Positions 40,198 to 48,467 of a DNA stretch of 64,000 nt are shown here, in pieces (the first letter of the stretch is position 1; every line of letters starts with the position of its first letter). Origin of the DNA: Spartobacteria bacterium. Lineage in GTDB: Bacteria; Verrucomicrobiota; Verrucomicrobiia; Chthoniobacterales; UBA10450. Under the pieces are notes generated by a model. That model was not told where the DNA came from. It searched no databases and saw only the letters and a program-made list of their open reading frames with translations. The translations under genes were made by a program, and so were the position numbers. Where the stretch lies: assembly GCA_003167365.1 (NCBI GenBank), contig PMTM01000018.1, positions 1 to 64,000 on the forward strand. The letters are read 5' to 3'.

Positions 40198-42699
40198 TCA
40201 TTCAGTTTTTTGGCAACGCGTAAGACCGCGGCATTTAATCATCGTGATCTTCACGGCGTCGTTGACGACCAGGCACGAAACCATCGCATAGGCGAAAACC
40301 GCGAACGTCTGCCACCAAGGCAATGGCATGAGTCCCGGAAGACCCACGCGCGTCAGGAGGGTGCCCGTGAGCGCATCCGCCGTGATGGCTGACAGGAAGG
40401 TCTTGCTGGGCAGTGTTGCCCAGAACCAGTGGCGCTCCCGCGCGGACACGACGGAAAATACGGCAAAGTAGAGCAGCAGCAGGAAGCTGAAGGTGCAGAG
40501 GGCATTGTTGTTGGTTGCCAAACCGAAATGCGACCAGCCGAACCATAATAGGAGGAGCGTTTCGGCGACCATTGCGACACCAAGCATCACGGATACCACG
40601 ACGAAACCCCCGATGTTCCATGTCTCCGGTTTCTTGGATGGGCGAACGTGGTCGGTCGCAAGAGAGATCTTCGCGAAGTCCGTCATGAAGACCAACAGCA
40701 GCATTGCAAAGGCGGAGACGACGAACTCGCCGGTCACCACAAACGCGATTGCAACAAAGGCCGCTTTTAGGATTGTCCGGCTGATCTTGTTGATGATCCA
40801 CGTCAGAATGCGTTGGTAAATTGTCCGCCCTTGCTCGACCAGCGCGACGATGTTCGTCAATCCCGGTTCGGTCAGGACGACGCTCGCGGCACCCTTGGCC
40901 ACGTCGGTCGCGGTGCTGACGGCGATTCCCACTTCGGCCTGGCGTAGCGCGGGCGCATCGTTGACGCCATCGCCCGTCATCCCGGTCACATGCCCCGCGG
41001 TCTGAAGGTGCTTTACTACGGTATATTTGTCCTCCGGAAATACCTCCGCGAAGCCATCGGCGCCCGCGAAAGGATCAACCGTCTTGTTGCCAGCCTGCAC
41101 GCTCGCGAACTTCAAGTCTGCCATGTGCCGGATGTTGGGCAGCCCGACTCCTTGGCCGATCTCACGCGCCACCGGCAGTGCGTCCCCGGTGAGCATCTTT
41201 ACCGGAACGCCGAGGTCGTGAAGTGTGGCGATGAGCTGCTTGGCGTCCGGCCGCGGTGGATCATACAACGATACCAATCCGACCAAGACAGGAGCTTCTG
41301 TTTCGGGGCCGCGCGCCACCGCCAATGTCCGATAGCCCTTCGATGCGGATTCATTTACGCGCGTCCCCAACGCCTCGACCGCCGGGGGCTGGAGTCCGCA
41401 GGCCTCGGCGATAGTGTGCACAGCGCCTTTCATCACGCGAAAACGCTGCCCGTTCTGCTCGACCACGGCTTCCGTCCGCCGGTTTTTCGCATCGAACGGT
41501 GCGAAGGAGACGGGCATGACCTTGGGAAGGTTGTCGAAGATGTGTCGATCTTTCGCTGCGGCGAGGAATGCGTGGTCAATCGGATCCTGGTTGGCTTCTT
41601 GCGATGCGAGTGCGCCAGCGAACAACACATCGGCTTCTGTCGCGTGCTCCAGCGGGATCACGCCGGTGACAGCGAGTTGGTTCATGGTGATCGTGCCGGT
41701 CTTGTCCACACAGAGCACGTCCATCGTCGCGGCGTCCTCCGCCGCACTAAGGCGGGTGACCAGCACGCCGCGCTGCGCCAGTTCCTTCGACCCGACGGCC
41801 ATGCTCACCGTAAACATGACTGGGAGGGCGACCGGCACCGCACTCATCAACAGGACCAGCATGAGCGGAACCATTTCGATGAGCGGCGCGCCGCGAATCA
41901 GCGACAGCACGATCACCACGCAAAGCAACGCGCCAACGATGACAAAGAGCCATCGGACGAGCTTCGCTACCACCGCTTCAATATGAAGTTTTGGACGCGC
42001 CTCCTGCACGAGTTGCGTTGTGCGACCGAAGTAAGTCTTTGCCCCGGTCAGCATGACGACTCCGTTGCCCTCACCTCGGCGGACGATGGACCCCGACGAA
42101 AGTACTTCGCCGGGCTTCTTGTCCGCGTCTTTCGATTCGCCGGTGAGTGCCGACTGGTCCACGGTCATCGTTCCCGTAAGGAGTTTCACATCCGCTGGGA
42201 TGATGTCGCCGGGACGCACGCGAACGATGTCGCCCGGGACCAGATCCCGAGCGGGAATGATCTGCCAGTTCGAATCACGTCGGACACGCGCATTGACCTG
42301 CAACCGTCGCCGCAGTGCCTCAACGACACCGGCGGCCCGGCGCTCCTGCATAAAGCTCAACGCGGCGTTGATAACCAGCAGCGTGCCCACCACAATAAGG
42401 TCCGAATATTTTCGGAGCACGGCTGACAGAACCATGATCAGTTCGAGCATCCACGCCGAGATTCCCCAGAATTTCCGGAGGAATTTGAGTAACGGATGAC
42501 CTTTTTTTTCGGCCACTTCGTTGTAGCCGTGCTCCTTCCGGCGGGTATCCACTTCGGCACGCGTAAGCCCGGTCTCGGGGTTGACATGGAGCGCCGCGAG
42601 CATGTCGGGAACCGGCAGGGAAGCGATGTCGGGCTTCTTCGGCACTGTTGGCTTCGAGGGCGGACTTTCCACTACAGATTTCTTGGTGACCGTTTGCAT
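40198..42699 (-). CDS. P3A-type plasma-membrane proton-efflux ATPase
   Basis: The protein has 833 residues from ATG 42697-42699, preceded on the minus strand by GAGG at good spacing. The upstream in-frame start at 42732 is less likely. It has a cation-ATPase N-terminal domain, TGES actuator loop, phosphorylation motif DKTGT with Asp332, hinge MTGDGVNDAPAL (about 575) and about ten TMs. Lack of heavy-metal domains and CPx, and resemblance to fungal/plant H+-ATPases, give the P3A call. It would extrude protons and energise the membrane or protect at low pH. Confidence 0.92.
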   Translation of the reverse strand: MQTVTKKSVVESPPSKPTVPKKPDIASLPVPDMLAALHVNPETGLTRAEVDTRRKEHGYNEVAEKKGHPLLKFLRKFWGISAWMLELIMVLSAVLRKYSDLIVVGTLLVINAALSFMQERRAAGVVEALRRRLQVNARVRRDSNWQIIPARDLVPGDIVRVRPGDIIPADVKLLTGTMTVDQSALTGESKDADKKPGEVLSSGSIVRRGEGNGVVMLTGAKTYFGRTTQLVQEARPKLHIEAVVAKLVRWLFVIVGALLCVVIVLSLIRGAPLIEMVPLMLVLLMSAVPVALPVMFTVSMAVGSKELAQRGVLVTRLSAAEDAATMDVLCVDKTGTITMNQLAVTGVIPLEHATEADVLFAGALASQEANQDPIDHAFLAAAKDRHIFDNLPKVMPVSFAPFDAKNRRTEAVVEQNGQRFRVMKGAVHTIAEACGLQPPAVEALGTRVNESASKGYRTLAVARGPETEAPVLVGLVSLYDPPRPDAKQLIATLHDLGVPVKMLTGDALPVAREIGQGVGLPNIRHMADLKFASVQAGNKTVDPFAGADGFAEVFPEDKYTVVKHLQTAGHVTGMTGDGVNDAPALRQAEVGIAVSTATDVAKGAASVVLTEPGLTNIVALVEQGRTIYQRILTWIINKISRTILKAAFVAIAFVVTGEFVVSAFAMLLLVFMTDFAKISLATDHVRPSKKPETWNIGGFVVVSVMLGVAMVAETLLLLWFGWSHFGLATNNNALCTFSFLLLLYFAVFSVVSARERHWFWATLPSKTFLSAITADALTGTLLTRVGLPGLMPLPWWQTFAVFAYAMVSCLVVNDAVKITMIKCRGLTRCQKTE

Positions 42700-43003
42700 G
42701 GTGACGATCCTCGACCGACTGACCGATATCACTCAGTGTACACTCTGTGGCGGGACCTCGGCGCTATATATAATTATATACGGAAGAGTACAGGCCAGGC
42801 CGGGCTTGCCAGCGTCGCTGGTTATGATCGTTTCCTTGTACCCCGCAACACAATTGATCCAAAGTCAGTGCCCTATCATCTGAATTCCATATATATACGT
42901 GGCAAAAGAGTTTGCCCGAAACAGGCTTGGGTAGCAAAGAGATGATTCGGTAGTGGTACGGTTAGTTAGTTTGGACGAAGTTATTGCTTTGCTAGAACTG
43001 ATC
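42700..43003. other. AT-rich intergenic region upstream of the proton ATPase
   Basis: No gene is supported. It contains an AT-rich core (TATATATAATTATATA, 42765-42780) whose minus-strand reading offers TATAAT-like -10 boxes for the ATPase. A second TATATATA tract lies at 42891-42898. The right end holds no recognised element until the attC half-site. Confidence 0.45.
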
Positions 43004-43029
43004 CGCAGCTGATCTTGTTCTCGTTAGAC
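43004..43029 (+). repeat. Isolated attC-like right half (R'' box)
   Basis: CGCAGCTGATCTTGTTCTCG plus the R'' box GTTAGAC (43023-43029) match the right arms at 2791-2810 and 3683-3701 nearly base for base. No complete left half precedes it. Confidence 0.65.
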
Positions 43030-43034
43030 CGCCT

Positions 43035-43325
43035 ATGCTTTTCTTTAGGCGTTTGTTAACCTCGTGCGTTCTATTCGCCATCTTGTCGGTGGCATTGTTA
43101 ATCACTATTGGAATGATCGCGGGCGCACACGGAGGTGTAAATAGGCCGACTGGGACGGATTCAAGAGCGTATCCAGTTGGATACGAGGTCACGAGAAGAT
43201 ACGGCGCGATCGTTTTACTGAGCGCACTGAGTGTGCCGGCCTTGGCCGCTGTTGCAATTTCATTTACTGGGTTTCTTCCATGGTGTCGGAACAAACCCCG
43301 ATCTCTGCCAGGTCCAAAGGTCTGA
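43035..43325 (+). CDS. Small two-TM membrane protein in a solitary cassette
   Basis: This 96-residue protein has TM helices at about 8-28 and 57-79. A short extracytoplasmic loop lies between them (NRPTGTDSRAYPVGYEVTRR). No family is recognised. The ATG lies 5 nt after an R'' box, and the TGA stop overlaps an R'-like box, exactly as in the array at 1-4.1 kb. It is therefore a displaced or isolated integron cassette. Confidence 0.6.
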   Translation: MLFFRRLLTSCVLFAILSVALLITIGMIAGAHGGVNRPTGTDSRAYPVGYEVTRRYGAIVLLSALSVPALAAVAISFTGFLPWCRNKPRSLPGPKV

Positions 43326-43355
43326 CCCATCGATGTAGCTAAACGGCTACCCGCG
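43320..43355 (+). repeat. Isolated attC-like left half (R' box variant)
   Basis: GTCTGAC (one mismatch to RYYYAAC) is followed by GTAGCTAAACGGCTACCCG, the same left arm type as 3204-3220 and 4088-4106. The matching right half is not found downstream. Confidence 0.6.
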
Positions 43356-43719
43356 GAAGTAATGGCCACAATCACTTGTTGGACGGACATTGCTGTCCGT
43401 TTCCTAAAGCTCGACACGTAGGAACACCGCGAACGTTGGCGGACGAGCTCTGCTCGCTAGCTCGCAATGTTCGGCGGCTTGATCGGTGGAGCACACAGCG
43501 CATTGGTTATCGGGGTAGAGGTGCGCGCTTGTCGGTATCTGAACCTTTTTTAATCTTCGTTTCATCATCCCCGAATCTTCGGCCTGTCTAATACTGAAAT
43601 GGGAAGACTGCTCGTCGGTTATGAAGAAATGAGGAAGCGCGTCATTCGCCCCTTCCTAACAGCGGAGCCTTTATCTCGCCCTTCCGCCATCCGTTAGCAA
43701 TGCAATCACCAAGAGCTTC
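43356..43719. other. Intergenic stretch with one hairpin, no gene supported
   Basis: ACGGACA-TTGC-TGTCCGT (43383-43400) is a perfect 7-bp hairpin. A GCGGACGAGCTCTGCTCGC palindrome-like segment follows at about 43439. The rest shows only short ORFs lacking start signals or recognisable products. Confidence 0.45.
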
Positions 43720-44166
43720 ATGAAAACTAATATGACAACAAACTGCCTCGTCTGGTTTGGTACATTAATAATAGCGCTTGGCAGCGCGGAGTGTGGAATG
43801 GCCCAGCTTCCTACTCTACCTGCCGTCGGCCCGCAAACAGTCGCGCACGCAGGATATCTCACCGTATACACTGCGACCGAGCCCTTTAATGATGGCGATG
43901 TGATGTATTACTCCCATACCGATTATCAGTTATATACAGCGAAAGGAACGTTCTTAAAGACTATCCACAATAGTATCAGCAGAAGTGACGAAACGCCCGA
44001 ACGCATTAAGTTGCCGCCCGGGCGCTACTTAATCCACGCCCAGTCCGAAATGGACGGAATCGTGGCAGTCCCAGTAATTATCGCGGACGGTCGTAATACC
44101 GTCGTTAACTTGGAAAGTGATCGACGTGGCGCAAATAGCCGCGGCTCTCAACACGCGAGCAGGTAA
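43720..44166 (+). CDS. Exported protein of unknown function
   Basis: This 148-residue protein has a signal peptide (about 1-28, ending MAQ). The mature part is beta-rich: YLTVYTATEP, MYYSHTDYQLY, IKLPPGRYLIHAQ, GRNTVVNLE. The PPGRYLIHA-type strand pattern resembles carboxypeptidase-regulatory or PEGA-like beta sandwiches, but no firm family is recognised. It stands before the two-component genes, with a 214-bp gap that holds no other supported gene. Confidence 0.65.
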   Translation: MKTNMTTNCLVWFGTLIIALGSAECGMAQLPTLPAVGPQTVAHAGYLTVYTATEPFNDGDVMYYSHTDYQLYTAKGTFLKTIHNSISRSDETPERIKLPPGRYLIHAQSEMDGIVAVPVIIADGRNTVVNLESDRRGANSRGSQHASR

Positions 44167-44380
44167 TTTTCGTGTGGGTTATCATTTAATGGCACATCAC
44201 GTGGTTCTAGCCGATTTCTTTCACTGCGGCCTATTGCTTCGCAAAACGCGACGTCTGCAGGGTCACCATATCAAATCTGGCAGCAAGCGTTTAGATCGGC
44301 GATGGAAGTGGCCAATCGATTCTGGATTTTTTCGAAGTTTTATTAATCGTCTTTGCTTGCTCGCGTTGTCTGTTCCTTAA

Positions 44381-45061
44381 ATGCGGATCTTACTCGTTGA
44401 AGACGAAGAAAAGGTGGCGCGCTTTATCCGAGTTGGATTGAAAGCCGAGCGTTTCGCGATTGACTGTGCGCGCGACGGCAAGGTCGGGTTGCAACTTGCG
44501 CTGATCAATCCTTACGACCTGCTGATCGTCGATCTGATGCTACCAGAAGTGAGCGGCACGGAATTAATTCGCCAAGTCCGGAGAAAGAATGCGGATGTGC
44601 CGATCGTAGTACTCACTGCGCGCGATGCGCTGGCGGATAAGGTGGAAAATTTTGAATGCGGTGCAGATGATTACCTAACAAAACCTTTCGCTTTTGCGGA
44701 GCTTCTCGTGCGGGTGAAGGCGCTGCTGCGCCGCGGGATGGTTAACCGCTCGAATGTGCTGCGAATCGCGGATTTGGAAATTGACCGCGTCGCGCACCAG
44801 GTGCGCCGGAAAAATACGCTGATTAAACTCACGTCGAAAGAATATGCACTCTTGGAATACCTCGTGACACATCCTGGACGCGTACTGTCACGCACGATGA
44901 TCATCGAGCATGTCTGGGATCAGAGCTTCGAGGGGCTTACCAATATCGTAGATGTATATGTGCGACAGCTCCGCGCGAAGATTGACGAGCCTTTCGGCAA
45001 GAAGCTTATCCGCACGGTGCGCAGTGTAGGTTACACAATTAGCGATTCGGAAGAGGAATGA
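44381..45061 (+). CDS. OmpR-family response regulator
   Basis: This 226-residue protein has a receiver domain (1-120; DEE pocket at 8-10, phospho-Asp51, Lys in TKPF near 103) and a C-terminal winged helix (about 127-222; LTSKEYALLEYL, VWDQSFEGLTNIVDVYVRQLR, VRSVGYTI). Closest in appearance to CusR/PcoR/QseB-type regulators of efflux. The stop overlaps the kinase ATG (ATGA). It likely controls the adaptor and RND genes downstream. Confidence 0.95.
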   Translation: MRILLVEDEEKVARFIRVGLKAERFAIDCARDGKVGLQLALINPYDLLIVDLMLPEVSGTELIRQVRRKNADVPIVVLTARDALADKVENFECGADDYLTKPFAFAELLVRVKALLRRGMVNRSNVLRIADLEIDRVAHQVRRKNTLIKLTSKEYALLEYLVTHPGRVLSRTMIIEHVWDQSFEGLTNIVDVYVRQLRAKIDEPFGKKLIRTVRSVGYTISDSEEE

Positions 45062-46458
45062 ACACACGATCGATCCGCTTTCAGTTGATTAGTCGTTTCG
45101 CGGCGTTGCTGCTGCTCGTGATGCTCGGCTTCGGAGCTTATACCTATTGGAGCGTCAGAGGCTATGTGGTTGACGTCATTGGTATTTCGCTGATCCATCG
45201 CGCTCAACAGATCACACAGACCCTGCTAGGTAATATTTTGCCGGTGGACGAGCAGTCGATTTCGAGGGAAATCGAAACGAGCTATGCACCGGAGTTGAAT
45301 GATAGGTTCATCCGCATCACCCGAGGAGATGGTTCGGTACTTTACTGCTCGCGGGAGCCAAATGATCGGAGCTTCAGCCCGACAAAAGTGCCTTATGCCA
45401 GGGTAAAGATTACTGCTCCGCAGATCCGTGAAGAGCCCTTGCCTAACGAGGAGAGAATGCTCATCGCCGCCGTCCCTTACTCCTCGCAACAGGGCAGCTA
45501 TTTGGTTGAAGCTGGCGCATCACTGTCCGGAAGCCATCGCGTACTGCACGCGCTGCTCTGGACACTCGCAGCCGGGCTCCTCGTCATCATGGGGTTAACG
45601 ATCTTCGGCGGCTGGGTGTTGATCAAGCGAGCGCTCACGCCTGTGCGAAATATCATGCTCGCGGCTCAGGACATAACCCTCCGTCATCTTCGCCGGCGGC
45701 TACCAGTGCCGAATACTGGCGATGAGATCGCGAGTCTTTCTGTGGTGCTTAACCAGATGATCGCACGACTTGATGATTCCTTTCAAAATACAAACCGGTT
45801 CACCGCAGACGCCTCGCACGAGCTGCGCACGCCTTTGACGATAATGCGCGGCGAACTGGAAGCGATTATTGCGCGCCGCGATCTCAGCCAAGAGATTCGC
45901 GCTGCCCTAGCCAGCCTTTTGGAAGAAGTGGAACGGCTGGTCAGAATCGTCGAGCGACTTTTTGCCCTTTCACGCCTCGATACCGGCGAAGCTCAAATCG
46001 AGCGCATACCGGTGGATCTAGGCCGTCTCGCTGAAACTACAGTCGAGCAGATGTGCCTTCTCGCGGAAGAAAAACACATCTCGCTGAAATGTGAAATGAA
46101 TGAGCGCGTAGAGGTCGAAGGCGATCGCGCGCGGCTCAAACAAGTTATCGTCAACTTGCTCGATAACGCGATAAAATACACGCCCGACGGCGGAGCAATT
46201 GCATTATCTGTTCGGGCGCAAAACGGTACCGCATTCCTCGAAGTCGCGGACACTGGGCCCGGTATTCTCGACGCCGCGCTCCCGCACGTATTTGAGCGCT
46301 TTTACCGTGCGGACGGAGTCCGCTCGCGCGATGTGGATGGCGCGGGTTTAGGACTCTCCATCGTTCAATCCATCTGCGCAGCGCATGGTGGCTCTGTGAG
46401 CGTCAAAAACAACCACCCCAGTGGCTGCTGCGTCACCGTCGGCCTGCCAAGGGCGTGA
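45058..46458 (+). CDS. Sensor histidine kinase (CusS-like)
   Basis: This 466-residue protein has TM1 (about 13-33), a periplasmic sensor region (about 35-160), TM2 (about 166-188), HAMP, a HisKA box TADASHELRTPL with His254, and HATPase boxes (NLLDNAIKYTP, DTGPGI, GAGLGLSIV). It is translationally coupled to the OmpR-type regulator. The architecture and the next genes suggest sensing of a toxic compound or metal in the periplasm; the ligand is unknown. Confidence 0.94.
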   Translation: MNTRSIRFQLISRFAALLLLVMLGFGAYTYWSVRGYVVDVIGISLIHRAQQITQTLLGNILPVDEQSISREIETSYAPELNDRFIRITRGDGSVLYCSREPNDRSFSPTKVPYARVKITAPQIREEPLPNEERMLIAAVPYSSQQGSYLVEAGASLSGSHRVLHALLWTLAAGLLVIMGLTIFGGWVLIKRALTPVRNIMLAAQDITLRHLRRRLPVPNTGDEIASLSVVLNQMIARLDDSFQNTNRFTADASHELRTPLTIMRGELEAIIARRDLSQEIRAALASLLEEVERLVRIVERLFALSRLDTGEAQIERIPVDLGRLAETTVEQMCLLAEEKHISLKCEMNERVEVEGDRARLKQVIVNLLDNAIKYTPDGGAIALSVRAQNGTAFLEVADTGPGILDAALPHVFERFYRADGVRSRDVDGAGLGLSIVQSICAAHGGSVSVKNNHPSGCCVTVGLPRA

Positions 46459-46507
46459 TAGCAATCATTCGAAACTCCTACGGAATAAAGAAATCTGATC
46501 CGCTGCC

Positions 46508-47722
46508 ATGGCCACAGACGAACCAACCTTAGTAGTTGGAAGTTCCAAACGCTCTCGCCGGCGCAAGCTGGGCGTGTTTCTCGTTATGTTTGCCGGAGTC
46601 GCGCTCGCTGTTGCTGTCTATCGGCACAGAAACGGTGCTGCCTCGGCCTCCACACGTTTGCCCGCCGTAGCAGTCGCTAAAGTTGACCGTGAGCATCTTA
46701 AGCAAACGCTTACCGTTAGCGCGGAGTTTCATCCGTACGAGCAAGTTTCTCTGCACGCGAAAGTCGCCGGTTATCTCCAATCCATCTCGGTCGACATGGG
46801 CGACCATGTCAAAGAAGGTCAGGCCATTGCGCAGCTCGACGTGCCTGAGTTAAGGAACGATCTCGAAAAAGATACCGCTTCATTCCACGCCAGTGAAGAG
46901 GAAAAAAAACGGGCCGAGGCGATCTACGCCGAGACGCATCTCGCGTGCGATCGCCTAATGGTTGTTGCCAAAGATCACCCGAAGCTGATCGCCCAACAGC
47001 AAGTGGATGAAGCGCAGGCGAAGGATCGAAACGCAGCCGGCGCAGTTGGCGCGGCCCAGCAGCACATTGAGGAATGCGGCGCGGCGCTCGACAAAACGCG
47101 TACGATGTTGAGCTACACCACCATTACGGCGCCGTTCGAAGGTACAATCACGCGACGTTACGCCGATCCGGGCGCACTCATTCAGGCGGGCACATCCTCA
47201 AGCACACAGACGACCCCCATTGTGGATCTTGCTGAAGATACCCGGCTACGCCTTGTTTTTCCTGTGCCAGAGTCCGCAGTTGCGCAGGTCAAAATTGGCG
47301 CGCCCGTGCAAGTTTCGATTAGTTCGTTGAATGAGACATTCGATGCGACCATTTCGCGCTTTTCCGGAAAAGTGGATCACGCAACGCGCACGATGTCGAC
47401 GGAAGCTGATGTGGAAAATAGGGACGGGCATTTGAAGCCCGGAGTGTACGCTAGCGCCACGCTTGTCTTGCAGACGAGAGAGGACGTTGTCGCCGTACCA
47501 GTGGAGGCCATCTCGGTCGGGGAGAAAGCAAGTGTGTTTGTAGTGGACCGCAATAACTTGATCGAAAACCGCCCGATCAAGCTCGGTTTGCAAACGCCGA
47601 CACGCGCGGAGGTTCTCGAAGGATTGCGACCGGGCGACCTTGTTGTGATAGGCAGCCGCGCGGGCATCGAGCCCGGCCAAAAAGTCATCGCAAAACTGAT
47701 CACCGCTGCAGCGGCAGACTAA
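46508..47722 (+). CDS. RND efflux periplasmic adaptor (HlyD/MFP family)
   Basis: This 404-residue protein has an N-terminal TM/signal anchor (about 20-38), a lipoyl half VAGYLQSISVDMGDHVKEGQ (about 84), a helical hairpin (about 115-200), the second lipoyl half with TITAPFEGTITRRYADPGALI, a beta-barrel and a membrane-proximal domain. It should link the RND pump and its fused outer-membrane component. An unrelated RraA-like gene (13-nt gap) separates it from the pump gene. Confidence 0.92.
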   Translation: MATDEPTLVVGSSKRSRRRKLGVFLVMFAGVALAVAVYRHRNGAASASTRLPAVAVAKVDREHLKQTLTVSAEFHPYEQVSLHAKVAGYLQSISVDMGDHVKEGQAIAQLDVPELRNDLEKDTASFHASEEEKKRAEAIYAETHLACDRLMVVAKDHPKLIAQQQVDEAQAKDRNAAGAVGAAQQHIEECGAALDKTRTMLSYTTITAPFEGTITRRYADPGALIQAGTSSSTQTTPIVDLAEDTRLRLVFPVPESAVAQVKIGAPVQVSISSLNETFDATISRFSGKVDHATRTMSTEADVENRDGHLKPGVYASATLVLQTREDVVAVPVEAISVGEKASVFVVDRNNLIENRPIKLGLQTPTRAEVLEGLRPGDLVVIGSRAGIEPGQKVIAKLITAAAAD

Positions 47723-47735
47723 ATCCGATCAACTT

Positions 47736-48428
47736 ATGATAGAGCAAATTTCGCAAGCGACGTTGGAGGCGCTGAAGTCGCTGGACACCTGTACGGTAGC
47801 CAATGCAATCGAGCTCTTCCACCTGCGACTGCGCAACGAAGGCTTCAGCAATTTCTCGCTTCGTTGCTGTTTTCCCAAGCTTCCCCCAATGGTCGGTTTT
47901 GCCGTTACCCTGCGACTGCACGGTTCGAATCCGCCGATGGAAGGGGGCTCTTACATCGACAGTACAGATTGGTGGCAGGAATTCGATCCGCAGCCAATTC
48001 CGCGCATAGCGGTAATTGAGGACGGCGATCACCAACCCGGCAAGGGTGCATTCATCGGCGAAACGCACGCCGCAATCTTGCAGGCGATGGGATGCGTGGG
48101 GGTTGTCACTAATGGCGCGGTGCGCGATTTGGGCGCGGTCGAACGCCTGGGCTTTCCACTTTTTGCGGCCAGCGTTTCCGTTTCGCACGCTTACGCTCAT
48201 GTCGCGAAAGTAGAGACGACGGTCGAGATATCGGGACTTAAAATCAACCCCGGCGATCTACTCCACGGCGACCAACATGGGGTCGTAAAAATACCTACCG
48301 AGATCGCAGCGGAGATTCCCGCGCTTGCTGCGCGATTACAGGAGCGCGAACACAAAATTATCGAGTTCTGCCGCTCAGGAGATTTCTCGCGCGAGGGATT
48401 GCGCCAAATTTTGCGAAAGTCCTGCTAG
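47736..48428 (+). CDS. RraA-like protein (HMG aldolase/RraA family)
   Basis: This 230-residue protein has the RraA fold with CTVANAIE near the start, IGETHAAILQAMGCVGVVTNGAVRD (Arg-Asp of the substrate/metal site) at about 108-132, FPLFAASVSVSHAYAH and a GDLLHGDQHGVV segment. Family members are either aldolases or decarboxylases of 4-hydroxy-4-methyl-2-oxoglutarate type, or RNase E inhibitors. Conserved catalytic residues favour an enzyme. Its placement between the adaptor and pump genes is unusual. Confidence 0.85.
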   Translation: MIEQISQATLEALKSLDTCTVANAIELFHLRLRNEGFSNFSLRCCFPKLPPMVGFAVTLRLHGSNPPMEGGSYIDSTDWWQEFDPQPIPRIAVIEDGDHQPGKGAFIGETHAAILQAMGCVGVVTNGAVRDLGAVERLGFPLFAASVSVSHAYAHVAKVETTVEISGLKINPGDLLHGDQHGVVKIPTEIAAEIPALAARLQEREHKIIEFCRSGDFSREGLRQILRKSC

Positions 48429-48467
48429 CGGGACCGACGTGCCAATTGCCCTCGGCACGCTTTCCAT

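Noticed and set aside
40990-42426. 478-codon open frame on the plus strand
   Set aside because: It is fully antisense to the proton ATPase, with Arg/His-rich low-complexity composition and no known domain. The ATPase motifs define the true strand.
43650-43700. TCCTAAC...CGTTAGCA as another attC
   Set aside because: The boxes break the RYYYAAC/GTTRRRY consensus and the arms do not pair.
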